A stretch of DNA of 64,000 nucleotides, taken from CAVRTM01 sp963696105 (GTDB taxonomy: Bacteria > Actinomycetota > Actinomycetes > Actinomycetales > Dermatophilaceae). Every line of letters starts with the position of its first letter. Position 1 is the first letter of the stretch. Of the stretch, positions 43,200 through 52,055 are shown piece after piece. A program made the translations under genes and the position numbers. Where the stretch lies: contig CAVOIP010000005.1 of assembly GCA_963696105.1 (NCBI GenBank), forward strand, positions 372,001 through 436,000, written 5' to 3'. The notes beneath the pieces were generated by a model. It worked only from the letters and a program-made list of their open reading frames with translations, did not search any database and had not been told where the DNA came from.

Positions 43200-44259
43200 C
43201 TACCGGACCCGCTTGAGGTAGCCGCGGGGGTTGAAGGTCAGGAAGAACTTGTGCTTGGACTCGTCCACCACGAAGTCGTCGTTCTCGGCCAGGAACGCGT
43301 CGACGGCCTCCATCGGCCCGGGACCGTGGCGGGGGAAGACCGGGTGCCCGTGCACGTTGGTGTCCTCCACGATGACGTAGGACCCCACGGGGACGCGTGA
43401 GTGCCAGACGCGCAGCTCGTCGAGCACGTGGCGAGCGCTGTGGTCGGAGTCGAGGAGCACGAGCAGCCGGCCGCCGGCCGCCATCTGGTCGACCTGCTCG
43501 ACGATGCCGGGGTCGGTGGAGGAGCCGGTGAGGTAGGTCAGGCGCGGGTGCGCCGGCCGGTTCGGCTGTTCGGTGATGTCGATGGTCACCACGCGGCCGC
43601 GGTCCAGGAGGTCGCACAGGTTGGCGAGGAAGTAGGCGCTGCCGCCGTACTTCGTGCCCGCCTCCACGATCAGGTCAGGCTGCACCTCGTGCAGGATCTC
43701 CTGGTACAGCCAGAGGTCCAACGGGTTCTTCCACACCTCCACTCCTCGCCAGTACGTCTGCTTCCACGTCTGGGACGAGCGTCGGTAGTAGAGGCGGTGG
43801 AACTGGTCCACGACGGCCTCACGCACGCTCGGGGACTGGTCGCCGTCGGCGAGGGCACCGAACGCCGGTACGACGACCCGCGCCACCTCACCCGAGCGGG
43901 CCCAGCTCCGGTCGCGCGCGAGGAGCGCCCCGAACGCGGACAGGACTGCCCGCCGCAGGGCGCTGGACGGCACGCCGGACGCCTTGCCACCGGTGAGGGA
44001 CCGCAGCCCCGTCAGGACCGCCTCCTCCATGCCCGCCGGCGGGGCGCCGCCGGCGGCGGCGCCGCGGGCCAGCCGCGCGAACGCGCTCACCGTCGCGTCC
44101 TGCACGGTCCCGGGGTTCCGGCCCCGTTTCCCGCGCCGGGAGAGCGTGCGTGAACCGCTGGATCGCGAGCGCGTCGACACGGGGAGCCACGCGGCGGCGG
44201 ACTGGCGCGGCCAGCCGCTCAGCCCGGCGGCTGACACTCTCCAGACGGCCCGTGCTCAT
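43200..44259 (-). CDS. Class I SAM-dependent methyltransferase / CmcI-like cephalosporin hydroxylase family protein
   Basis: The conserved part (bases ~43200-43790) reads WRGVEVWKNPLDLWLYQEIL, LIVEAGTKYGGSAYFLANL, RVVTIDI, LVLLDSDHSARHVLDEL and YVIVEDTNVHG, the CmcI/rhamnosyl O-methyltransferase pattern with a SAM-binding GTKYGGS and an acidic metal-binding DSDH. The N-terminus is uncertain: ATG 44259 has an AAGGAG site and reads MSTGRLESVSRRAERLAAPV, but joins the main frame only through a +1 shift near 44130. Without that shift the frame is open from 44237. Probably methylates a glycan or glycolipid sugar, given the setting. Confidence 0.78.
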
Positions 44260-44356
44260 GCAGATCACTCCTTCGCGGCGCCCTGTCGGGCCACCCTAAC
44301 CGCGGGGGCCTCCGCCGGCGGCATGTCGTGGAGTCACGAGCGGTGCCACGGCGCCG

Positions 44357-44362
44357 TATCGT
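44357..44362 (+). promoter_or_regulatory. -10 TATCGT, leaderless promoter
   Basis: TATCGT ends 7 nt before ATG 44370, the start of the damaged GT-C gene. Confidence 0.5.
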
Positions 44363-44369
44363 CGGACGG

Positions 44370-45034
44370 ATGAACCGCCTGCAGCTCTGCGAGGAGCCGG
44401 GCAGGCCGCGCCTGGGGAGGCGCGGCCGCGACTGGTGGCTCCCCGTCGTCGTCGGCATCGGTGTGGTGGCGTTCCTGGCCCGGCTGCTGCCGACGCTGCG
44501 GGGCGGCGGGCTGTCCGGGCTCGGGGTCTACGACGACGGGGTGTACTACGCCGCGGCGGCCTCGCTCGTGGCGGGACGGGTGCCGTACGAGCAGTTCGTC
44601 CTGCTGCACCCTCCGGGCATCGCGGTGGCACTGGCGCCGTTCGCGGTGTTGGGGCGGATGACCTCCGACCCCACCGGCTTCGCCGTGGCCCGCCTCGCGA
44701 TGATGCTGGTCGGCGCGGGCAACGCCGCCGCTCAACGGCTACGTCTCCGTGGGCCTGGTCCACAAGGGGCTGCAGGAGGCGGGCGAGCCGCTCGTGTCCG
44801 CCCTGGTGCTGCTCGCGCAGGGGCTGACCCTGGCGGCCCTCGGACGGGCCGCCTGGCTCGGGTTCTACCGCCGGCGCGCGGAGGACTACGAGCGGTTCGA
44901 GCCGCTCCGCCCGGGGCATGCTGGCGGCGATCGGCGGGCTGAGCGCGGCCTGCGGGCGCGCGGTTGGCGCGCGGTTGGCGCGCGCCGCCGGGCCGCCCGA
45001 ATGGCCTGCGGTCGACGACTACTTCAGGAGCTGA
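44370..45034 (+). pseudogene. GT-C-type glycosyltransferase remnant with frame shifts and apparent internal deletion
   Basis: From ATG 44370 the first ~128 codons read as the N-terminus of a GT-C/PMT-like enzyme: helix VVVGIGVVAFLARLLPTL, acidic loop GVYDDGVYYAAAASL, PPGIAVALAPFAVLG. Such proteins normally have 450-600 residues. Here, after GAGNAA, a +1 shift near 44733 leads to LNGYVSVGLVHKGLQEAGEP and another hydrophobic segment, then a further +1 shift near 44917, ending at 45034 inside the convergent acyl-CoA dehydrogenase stop. Corrected length is only ~220 residues, so most of the enzyme is missing. An 11-bp tandem repeat lies in the tail. Real deletion or assembly collapse cannot be separated. 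Confidence 0.6.
44958..44979. repeat. 11-bp perfect tandem repeat (two copies)
   Basis: GCGCGGTTGGC occurs twice back to back in the tail of the damaged GT-C gene; 11 is not a multiple of three, so duplication would shift a reading frame. Confidence 0.75.
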
Positions 45035-46185
45035 CGTGCCATCACCAGTCGCTGGATCTGGTTGGTGCCCTCGTAGATCTGGGTGATCTTGGCGTCGCGC
45101 ATCATCCGCTCCACCGGGAAGTCCTTGACGTAGCCGGCGCCGCCGAGCAGCTGGACCGCGTCGGTGGTGACCTCCATCGCCACGTCGGAGGCGTAGCACT
45201 TGGCGGCGGCGCCGAAGAACGGCAGGTCGGGGTCTCCGCGCTCGGACTTGGCCGCGGCGACATAGACCATCTGGCGCGCCGCCTCGAGCTTCATCGCCAT
45301 GTCGGCGAGCATGAACTGGATCCCCTGGAACTCGGCGATGTGCTTGCCGAACTGCGAGCGCTCCTTGACGTAGGCGACCGAGAAGTCCAGCGCACCCTGG
45401 GCGATGCCGACGGCCTGCGCCCCGATCGTGACGCGGGTGTGGTCCAGGGTGCGCAGCGCGATCTTCAGGCCCTCGCCCGGCGCCCCGACGATGCGGTCGC
45501 CGGGCAGCCGGACACCGTCGAAGATGAGCTCGCGGGTCGGCGAGCCCTTGATGCCCATCTTCTTCTCCGGCTCGCCGAAGGTGAACCCCTGATCGGAGCG
45601 CTCGACCACGAACGCCGAGATGCCGGCGCCGCGGCGGGCCTCGGCGTCGGTGACCGCGAGCACCGTGTAGTACTGCGAGATCCCGGCGTTGGTGATCCAG
45701 GACTTCTGTCCCGACAGCACCCAGTCGTCGCCGTCCGCGCGGGCGCGACACCTCATGGCCGCGGTGTCGCTGCCGGCCTCGCGCTCGGACAGCCCGTAGG
45801 AGAACATCGCCTCGCCCCGCGCCACCGGCGGGAGGTACCGGGCCTTGACGTCCTCGCTCGCGCCGAGGATGAGCGGCATGGTGCCCAGCTTGTTGACCGC
45901 CGGGATCAGCGAGGACGACGCGCAGGCCCGGGCCACCTCCTCGATGACGATGCACGTCGCCAGCGCGTCGAGCCCCGCCCCGTCGTACTGCTCGGGGATG
46001 TGCGGCGCGTGGAACTCCGAGGCGCGCAGCGCGTCGTACGCCGCCTGGGGGAACTCCCCCTTCTCGTCCACCTCGGCCGCGTGCGGCGCGATCTTGTCCG
46101 TGGCGATCTCACGGATGGCGTCGCGGATGTCGCGGTGGTCCTCGGACAGCTGGTACAGGTCGAAGGCAGGGTTCGTAGTGCTCAC
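45019..46185 (-). CDS. Acyl-CoA dehydrogenase
   Basis: 388 residues from GTG 46185. Conserved blocks: YGLSEREAGSDTAAM and WVLSGQKSWITNAG (FAD/substrate pocket), KKMGIKGSPTRELIFD, and the C-terminal YEGTNQIQRLVMARQLL with catalytic Glu near 372. Length is typical of short- and medium-chain acyl-CoA dehydrogenases. A TAATAT -10 lies 7 nt before the GTG, so translation is probably leaderless. It oxidises an acyl-CoA to its enoyl-CoA with electron-transfer flavoprotein as acceptor; chain length cannot be read. Confidence 0.94.
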   Translation of the reverse strand: MSTTNPAFDLYQLSEDHRDIRDAIREIATDKIAPHAAEVDEKGEFPQAAYDALRASEFHAPHIPEQYDGAGLDALATCIVIEEVARACASSSLIPAVNKLGTMPLILGASEDVKARYLPPVARGEAMFSYGLSEREAGSDTAAMRCRARADGDDWVLSGQKSWITNAGISQYYTVLAVTDAEARRGAGISAFVVERSDQGFTFGEPEKKMGIKGSPTRELIFDGVRLPGDRIVGAPGEGLKIALRTLDHTRVTIGAQAVGIAQGALDFSVAYVKERSQFGKHIAEFQGIQFMLADMAMKLEAARQMVYVAAAKSERGDPDLPFFGAAAKCYASDVAMEVTTDAVQLLGGAGYVKDFPVERMMRDAKITQIYEGTNQIQRLVMARQLLK

Positions 46186-46192
46186 CTGCCGG

Positions 46193-46198
46193 ATATTA
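46193..46198 (-). promoter_or_regulatory. -10 TAATAT, leaderless promoter
   Basis: Read on the minus strand, TAATAT ends 7 nt before the acyl-CoA dehydrogenase GTG at 46185. Confidence 0.6.
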
Positions 46199-46324
46199 CC
46201 CGCGGGTAGGACACGACGAGCCGCCCATGACGCACCTCAGCGCAGCCTGCCCGGGCGCACCCGCGCAGGCGACCCGGAAACCGGGGGCGGACCCGCGGCT
46301 GGAGGCCGCGCGATACCGCTGCGC

Positions 46325-46330
46325 TAACCT
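46325..46330 (+). promoter_or_regulatory. -10 TAACCT, leaderless promoter
   Basis: TAACCT ends 6 nt before GTG 46337 of the GT2 gene; no ribosome site is visible. Confidence 0.6.
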
Positions 46331-46336
46331 GTCGCG

Positions 46337-47341
46337 GTGCCCGAGCCCGAAGCCGCCGCGCCCGTCGACGACCTCGCTCTCCCGCCCACCTCGGTGGGCA
46401 TCTTCTGTTACAACCAGAAGCGGTTCGTCGGGGACTGCCTCAGCAGCGTCCTGACCCAGACCCCGCCGCCGACCCACGTCTACGTCGTCGACGACGGCTC
46501 CGCCGACGGCACCCTCGAGCACGCCCGCGAGGTCAGCGCCACCCTGCCGCACGCCGACCGGGTCACCTTCCTCGCCGACGGCGCCAACAAGGGCCTGCCC
46601 GCGCGGATGAACGAGGTGCTGGCCACCACCCCGGACCCGTATGTCGTGTGGGTCGCCTCCGACGACATGCTCGCCGACGACGGCCTGCGGGTGCTGCGTG
46701 AGGCGGCCGCGGCCCACTCGGACACCGACGTCGCCTTCGGCGACCTCGCCGTGATGGACGAGGACACCACGCCGCGCAACTACAACCGTCCCGCCGACAC
46801 CTGGCAGGGCGCGGTGGCCCGGCGCTACGCCTCCGGCGGCCACCCCTTCCAGGACCTGTTGCGGTTCAACAACTTCGTGCCCGGCGGGATGAGTCTGATC
46901 CGCACCGAGGCGTTGCGCTCGGTGGGCGGCTACGAGGAGCACGTCCGCACCGAGGACATGAACATGTGGCTGACCCTGGGCCGGGACCGCGTGTTCCGCT
47001 ATGTCGGCCGCCCGGTCGGGCGCTACCGGGTGGTCGCTGGCTCGGAGTCCCGGCAGGAGCGCATCGGCGTGCTCGACCACGCCGCGCTGCTGCGCCGCCG
47101 TACCGAGGGCGACCCGGCCGCGCGCCGGCTGGCCGCCCGCCTGGTCGCGCTGCGCTGGGCCCTGTCGATCGCCCGCACCCGGGGCCGCCCGCCGGTACCG
47201 CTGGGCGAGCTGGCCAAGACCGCCGGCATGCGCCCGGCCGACATCCTGCGCGCGCTGCCCACCGCGCTGTGGGCACCGGTCTCCGGCGCCGCCCGCTCCC
47301 GGCTCGCCCGGGCCACCCACCACGCCACCCCCACCCGGTGA
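46337..47341 (+). CDS. Glycosyltransferase family 2 protein
   Basis: 334 residues from GTG 46337. SVGIFCYNQKRFVGDCLSSV opens the GT-A fold; VYVVDDGSADGT, NKGLPARMNEVL, VVWVASDDML (DxD-like acidic motif) and RTEDMNMWLTLG follow. The C-terminal ~90 residues are helical and basic without clear membrane helices. It is 11 bp ahead of the next glycosyltransferase, forming a two-gene operon with a leaderless promoter. Donor and acceptor unknown. Confidence 0.88.
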   Translation: MPEPEAAAPVDDLALPPTSVGIFCYNQKRFVGDCLSSVLTQTPPPTHVYVVDDGSADGTLEHAREVSATLPHADRVTFLADGANKGLPARMNEVLATTPDPYVVWVASDDMLADDGLRVLREAAAAHSDTDVAFGDLAVMDEDTTPRNYNRPADTWQGAVARRYASGGHPFQDLLRFNNFVPGGMSLIRTEALRSVGGYEEHVRTEDMNMWLTLGRDRVFRYVGRPVGRYRVVAGSESRQERIGVLDHAALLRRRTEGDPAARRLAARLVALRWALSIARTRGRPPVPLGELAKTAGMRPADILRALPTALWAPVSGAARSRLARATHHATPTR

Positions 47342-47352
47342 CAGGAGCTCCG

Positions 47353-48594
47353 ATGAGCCGGCCGACCATCCTGCTGGTCTCCTTCTCCCCCATTGCTCGC
47401 GACGCCCGCGTGCTGCGGCACCTGCGCGTGCTCAGCCGCCTCGGCGAGGTCGTCACGGTGGGCTACGGCCCCCAGCCGGCTGGCGCGGTCGACCACGTCC
47501 AGGTCGCCGACGACCTGGCCTCGCTGCCGCGCACCCCGATGGGCGTGCTGGCCCTGGGGCTGCGCCGACACAAGGCGGTGGAGCTGTCCGCGCCCGGCAT
47601 CGCCGAGGCCGCCCGGCTGCTCAGGGGCCGCAGGGCCGACCTGGTCGTGGCCAACGACGCCCGGGCGCTGCCGCTGGCCTTCGAGGTCGCCGGCTCGGCC
47701 CCGGTGTGGGCCGACATGCACGAGTGGGCGGTCGAGGAGTTCAGCGACAACCTCACCTGGCGGCTGCTGGTGGCGCCGTTCGCCGAGCACCTGTGTCGGG
47801 AGTTCCTGCCGCGGGCCGCCGCCGTCTCCACCGTGTGCGACGGCCTGGCGGGGATGTACGAGGAGACCTACGGCGTGCGCTGCGCCACGGTCACCAACGC
47901 CGCGCCGTTCGAGGACCTCACCCCGAGCCCGGTGCAGGAGGGCCGAATCCGCCTGGTGCACAGCGGCGGCGCCGTCGCGGGTCGCAACCTGGAGATGCTC
48001 GTCGACGCCGCCCGGCAGCTCGACGACCGGTTCAGCCTCGACCTCTTCCTCGTCCCCGGCGGCGACGGCGGCCGGCACCTGGCCGACCTGCGCAAGCGCG
48101 CCGAGGGCTGCGCGCGGATCACGTTCCGCGACGCGGTGACCCCGGCCGAGCTGCCGCACGTGCTCAACGCCTACGACGTGGGCATCTACAACATCCCGCC
48201 GGTGAACCTGAACTCCCGGTACGCGCTGCCCAACAAGTTCTTCGACTTCATCCAGGCCCGGCTCGCGCTGGCGATCGGCCCGGCGCAGGAGATGGCGGCG
48301 ATCGTCCGCGAGCACCACCTCGGCTTCGTCGCCGACGACTTCACGCTGGAGGCGTTCGTCGCCTCGATCCGCGGGCTGGACGCCGAGAAGGTGACCGCCG
48401 CCAAGGCGGCCACCCACGGGGCGGCCCGCCAGCTCAGCTCGGAGGCCAGCGAGGCCGTGGTCACCGACCTGGTGGGCGCCCCTCTCGGAGGGGCTGCGAC
48501 CGCCATGGCGTACGTCCGGTGCCCGCCTCCCGCGTCGGAGGCTGTGCCTTCGACCGCCCGCAGCGGCTCGTCGCACGCGGCGACGGCCGCGTAG
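47353..48594 (+). CDS. Glycosyltransferase (GT4-like), C-terminus probably altered
   Basis: 413 residues from ATG 47353 with AGGAG upstream. The N-terminal block PTILLVSFSPIARDARVLRH, VVANDARALPLAF, WADMHEWAVEEF, IRLVHSGGAVAGRNLEMLVD and LPNKFFDFIQARLALAIGP are those of GT-B glycosyltransferases in actinobacterial glycan loci. Coding quality falls after EAVVTDLVGA (near base 48478), where a perfect GCCCCTC/GAGGGGC hairpin lies; the final ~38 residues look like readthrough into non-coding sequence. The native stop is probably lost by a small indel or rearrangement at the edge of the unassigned block. Confidence 0.82.
   Translation: MSRPTILLVSFSPIARDARVLRHLRVLSRLGEVVTVGYGPQPAGAVDHVQVADDLASLPRTPMGVLALGLRRHKAVELSAPGIAEAARLLRGRRADLVVANDARALPLAFEVAGSAPVWADMHEWAVEEFSDNLTWRLLVAPFAEHLCREFLPRAAAVSTVCDGLAGMYEETYGVRCATVTNAAPFEDLTPSPVQEGRIRLVHSGGAVAGRNLEMLVDAARQLDDRFSLDLFLVPGGDGGRHLADLRKRAEGCARITFRDAVTPAELPHVLNAYDVGIYNIPPVNLNSRYALPNKFFDFIQARLALAIGPAQEMAAIVREHHLGFVADDFTLEAFVASIRGLDAEKVTAAKAATHGAARQLSSEASEAVVTDLVGAPLGGAATAMAYVRCPPPASEAVPSTARSGSSHAATAA
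48478..48494. terminator. Hairpin at the probable natural end of the glycosyltransferase
   Basis: GCCCCTC, TCG loop, GAGGGGC is a perfect 7-bp stem. It lies where coding character of the preceding gene ends. Confidence 0.4.
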
Positions 48595-49411
48595 CCAAGG
48601 TGCTGACCACCCGCTCGCGCAGCTTCACACCGCGTCGCCACGCGTCGAGCGTCGAGGCGCCGCTCGTGGGCGCGTCGTAGCGCGGATGGCGACGGGCCGG
48701 CCGCGAAGCCTCGGCACCTCCCCGGCTCCGTCGCCCAGTCGTCTGCGGGCCGCCGGACGGGCGTGGCCACGTACGGCAGCTACGCGGCAGCGTCGTTCGG
48801 CGACGGTGACCCCGACTTCGTGTCGCAAGCCCTACTTCCTGCACGCTTCGCGGGAGTGACAGGTCGCGCACCCAGGCCTACGAGGAGCAGGTGCCCGGGC
48901 GTCACCCGGTCGCCGATGCGCGCGAGCGGCCATGCGCGGTGCCAGGGGTCACGCCGCGTCCTATCCCACGACCGTCAGCCGGGCCCCCGACCACGCCCCG
49001 AACGCGGTTGCGCCCGGCGACGAGCGTTCGTAGCGCTTCCACCCGGATCACGGCCAGCCGACCGCGACCACGTGTGGTCGGCGAGACCCAGCGCCGGGCC
49101 CGAAGAGTCGTCGTCGCCTCACGTTGGGCACCACCTCGAAGGGCTTGGCTGCGCGGCTACGAGCACTGGCCAGGTGACCTGGTCACCGCGGCATCGCGGC
49201 GACGCCGGACAGGCGGACGGTGGTCGGCGTCGACCTGGGGGTCCCGGGCGCAGGACGAGCGGAGGCCGCCGATGACGTCGGGGTGCGGCTTGCGCCGGGA
49301 ATGTCGCGCGCCATGAACTCGCTTCTGCTGCGAGGTGCTGCGGGCGCGCACGTCCGGTCCGGCAGGGCGAGCGACGTCGCGGCGGAACAGCCGCCGGGCC
49401 ATCGAGCACGC
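48595..49411. other. Unassigned block between two genes with lost stops
   Basis: I recognise no gene here on either strand. Several open frames exist but none shows consistent third-position bias, a ribosome site or a known motif, and they overlap in many frames as random G+C-rich sequence does. The low-quality zone actually extends from about 48478 to 49720, including the tails of both flanking genes. It could be a decayed gene region or poorly assembled sequence. Confidence 0.5.
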
Positions 49412-50728
49412 TCAGGCGCGATCCGGCGGGTGCTCCACGGCCAGGACAGCCGCGGGGCCTCGGCGGAGACGTCCTCGACCACCTGCCGGCCGGTCCTCCG
49501 GCAGGGTCACCGCGGCGAGCTGGCCGACGACCCGCAGGTCGGCGCGTGGATGAGCCCAGTCCGCCACGACCCGGCCGGCGGGGCGCGCTGACCTGCTGGC
49601 GGACGAAGCACCCCGTTGCCCGCGGGCGGTGGCCGTCGGGTAGCCTACGACGGGACGATCAGGACGTGCACGGACTGACCGTCCCGAGGAACCGGCCGGT
49701 CGCTGCTCTTGCTCGCGCAACTCGGGGATCACGTAGTTCTCGAACAGGTCGATGCCGGAGGTGTCGTACGCGGCCTCCTGGAAGTACGTGATCGCGTAGG
49801 TCATCCCCTGCCGTTCCAGGGCCTTGAACGTCTCGACGATCTGGTCCGGCGTGCCGACCGCCGGCTGCTTGGCGAGGTCCGCGACCTGGCTGTCGGCGTC
49901 CTGCTCGGACAGGCCCGCACGCACGAAGTGGTCGCGGTGCCACGCGAGGCGGTCCTTGACCTCCTTCTCGTTGGCGCCGATGACCACGTTGTAGTTGGCC
50001 GAGCGCACGATGGACCCGAAGTCGCGGCCGAGGTCGGCGCAGTGCTGCTTGAGCACCTCGCTCTTGTGGGCGAACCCCTCGGGGCTGCCGTCGAAGTTGG
50101 TGTAGTCGGCGTACCGGGCCGCGATCCGCAAGGTCTTCTTCTCACCACCGCCGGCGATCCACATCGGGATGCCGTTGGCGGCCGAGCCCGGGAGCGTGGT
50201 CCCCTGCAGCGGGCGCGGGGCGCACAGCGCGCCGTCGACCTGGTAGTGCTTGCCGTCCAGGGTCGCCGACCCCTTGGTCCACATGTCCCGGAAGATCTGC
50301 ACGCCCTCCTCGAGCATCCCGATGCGCTCACCGGCGGAGGGGAAGCCGTAGCCGTACGCACGCCACTCGTGCTCGTACCAGCCGGCCCCGATGCCCATCT
50401 CGATCCGGCCCTCGGTGATGAGGTCGACCGTCGCGGCGACCTTGGCCAGGTAGGCGGGGTTGCGATAGCTCATGCAGGTGCACATCTGGCCCAGGCGCAC
50501 CCGGCCGGTGACCGCCCCGAGCGCCGCCATGAGCGTCCACGCCTCGTGCGTGGCCTCGTCCGAGGGCCTGGGAACGGTGTGGAAGTGGTCGTACACCCAG
50601 ATCGACTCCCACTCGCTGAGCTCGTCGACCCGCTTGGCCAGCCCCGCCATGACGCCCCACTGCATGTCTGGCGCGATCCCCACCAGGTCCATGCGCCAGC
50701 CCTGGGGGATGAACAGTCCGAATCGCAT
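49412..50728 (-). CDS. LLM-class F420-dependent oxidoreductase with abnormal C-terminal extension
   Basis: The start is ATG 50728 (MRFGLFIPQGWRMDLVGIAP) with AGGGAA upstream. Luciferase-like monooxygenase blocks are clear: WVYDHFHTVP, LGQMCTCMSYRNPAYLAK, RIEMGIGAGWYEHEWRAYGY, MWIAGGGEKKTLRIAARYAD and VGTPDQIVETF. The natural end is expected soon after FENYVIPELR (base ~49725). Instead the frame runs on for ~100 residues of Arg/Pro-rich, non-conserved sequence to 49412. The functional core is ~335 residues, normal for the family. Cofactor F420 rather than FMN is a family-level inference. Confidence 0.87.
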   Translation of the reverse strand: MRFGLFIPQGWRMDLVGIAPDMQWGVMAGLAKRVDELSEWESIWVYDHFHTVPRPSDEATHEAWTLMAALGAVTGRVRLGQMCTCMSYRNPAYLAKVAATVDLITEGRIEMGIGAGWYEHEWRAYGYGFPSAGERIGMLEEGVQIFRDMWTKGSATLDGKHYQVDGALCAPRPLQGTTLPGSAANGIPMWIAGGGEKKTLRIAARYADYTNFDGSPEGFAHKSEVLKQHCADLGRDFGSIVRSANYNVVIGANEKEVKDRLAWHRDHFVRAGLSEQDADSQVADLAKQPAVGTPDQIVETFKALERQGMTYAITYFQEAAYDTSGIDLFENYVIPELREQEQRPAGSSGRSVRARPDRPVVGYPTATARGQRGASSASRSARPAGRVVADWAHPRADLRVVGQLAAVTLPEDRPAGGRGRLRRGPAAVLAVEHPPDRA

Positions 50729-50872
50729 GTCAGTACTTCCCTGCTGTCGTGGGGCCGAGGTGCCGGTCGGGCACCGCCGACACTCTACGGGGCCGGTGCC
50801 CGGCTCCGGCGGGGTGGCGACCGGTCGTGTCGGGCGGGAGGGGAGCCCGCAGGGGCCGCGCCGGTGCGGCCC

Positions 50873-50878
50873 TAGACT
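50873..50878 (+). promoter_or_regulatory. -10 TAGACT, leaderless promoter
   Basis: TAGACT ends 6 nt before GTG 50885 of the UDP-GlcNAc 2-epimerase gene. Confidence 0.6.
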
Positions 50879-50884
50879 CCCCGG

Positions 50885-51952
50885 GTGAAGATCCTCAGCG
50901 TCGTCGGCGCACGGCCCCAGTTCGTCAAGCTCGCCCCCGTCGCGTCCGCGCTCGCCGACCGCGGCCACGACCACGTGATCGTCCACACCGGTCAGCACTA
51001 CGACGTCAACATGTCCGACGTGTTCTTCCGCGACCTGGGCATCCGCGACCCCGACGTGCACCTGGCCGTCGGCTCTGGTTCGCACGGCCGGCAGACCGGC
51101 GCGATGCTCGCGGCGATGGACGGGGTGCTCGAGACGCACCGACCCGACTGGGTGCTCGTCTACGGCGACACCAACTCGACCGTCGCCGGCGCGCTGAGCG
51201 CGGTCAAGATGCACCTGCCGCTGGCCCACCTCGAGGCCGGTTTGCGCTCGTTCAACCGGCGCATGCCCGAGGAGCACAACCGGGTGATGACCGACCACGC
51301 CGCCGACCTCTGCCTGGCGCCGACCGACGTCGCCATGGGCCACCTGGCCACGGAGGGCCTGGCCGGGCGGAGCGTCCTCGTCGGCGACGTCATGACCGAT
51401 GTCCTGCTCCGTGTCCGGGACTCGGTCGCTGACCGGCCGACGGCCCTGCCCGCGCAGGTGGACCCCGAGCAGCCGTACTACGTCTCCACCCTCCACCGCG
51501 CCGAGAACACCGACGACCCCGAGCGCCTCGCGGCTGCCCTCGACGGCCTGGCCTCCGTGGGGGCCCCCGTGGTGCTGCTCGCGCACCCACGTCTGCGCCG
51601 CCGGGCCGACGACTTCGGGCTCGTCCTCCAGCGGGGCGACGTGCACGTCAGCGACCCGCTCTCCTACCCCGACCTGGTCCGGGCCACGATGTCCAGCGCC
51701 GGGGTCATCACCGACTCCGGTGGGTTGCAGAAGGAGGCGTTCCTGCTCCGCGTGCCGTGTACGACGCTGCGCCCCGAGACCGAGTGGACCGAGACCGTGG
51801 ACCTCGGCTGGAACGTCCTCACCGAGCCCGACCGGATCGTCCCGACGGTGACCCGTCCAGCGCCGCAGCCGACCGAAGCGGCGCCGTACGGGGACGGGAC
51901 CGCCGCGGCCGCCGCGGTGAGGGCACTGGAGGCAGGCGTTCCCGGCTGCTGA
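50885..51952 (+). CDS. wecB: UDP-N-acetylglucosamine 2-epimerase (non-hydrolysing)
   Basis: 355 residues from GTG 50885. MKILSVVGARPQFVKLAPV, HTGQHYDVNMSDVFF, LVYGDTNSTVAGAL, LAHLEAGLRS, RMPEEHNRVMTDHA, STLHRAENTD and VITDSGGLQKEAFLL are the full WecB/WbpI motif set. It interconverts UDP-GlcNAc and UDP-ManNAc, or the 2,3-diacetamido uronate forms as WbpI/WlbD do. The neighbouring WbpB-, WbpE- and WbpA-like genes favour the latter. It ends at a strong bidirectional terminator. Confidence 0.92.
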   Translation: MKILSVVGARPQFVKLAPVASALADRGHDHVIVHTGQHYDVNMSDVFFRDLGIRDPDVHLAVGSGSHGRQTGAMLAAMDGVLETHRPDWVLVYGDTNSTVAGALSAVKMHLPLAHLEAGLRSFNRRMPEEHNRVMTDHAADLCLAPTDVAMGHLATEGLAGRSVLVGDVMTDVLLRVRDSVADRPTALPAQVDPEQPYYVSTLHRAENTDDPERLAAALDGLASVGAPVVLLAHPRLRRRADDFGLVLQRGDVHVSDPLSYPDLVRATMSSAGVITDSGGLQKEAFLLRVPCTTLRPETEWTETVDLGWNVLTEPDRIVPTVTRPAPQPTEAAPYGDGTAAAAAVRALEAGVPGC

Positions 51953-52006
51953 GCCACGCCAGGACGGGCCCGGCGTCGTCGTCCGCAGCCGCTTCGGCCC
52001 CTGTGA

Positions 52007-52043
52007 CGCGACGGGGCCTGCCGCACCGGCAGGCCCCGTCGCG
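52007..52043. terminator. Strong bidirectional terminator
   Basis: CGCGACGGGGCCTGCCG (52007-52023) pairs perfectly over 17 bp with CGGCAGGCCCCGTCGCG (52027-52043) around a 3-nt loop, between the convergent epimerase (stop 51952) and oxidoreductase (stop 52056) genes. Confidence 0.85.
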
Positions 52044-52055
52044 TTCTGCGGCAGC

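Noticed and set aside
48763..49316. Open frames in the unassigned block as real genes
   Set aside because: They show no consistent third-position bias, no start signals and no motif; several overlap in different frames.
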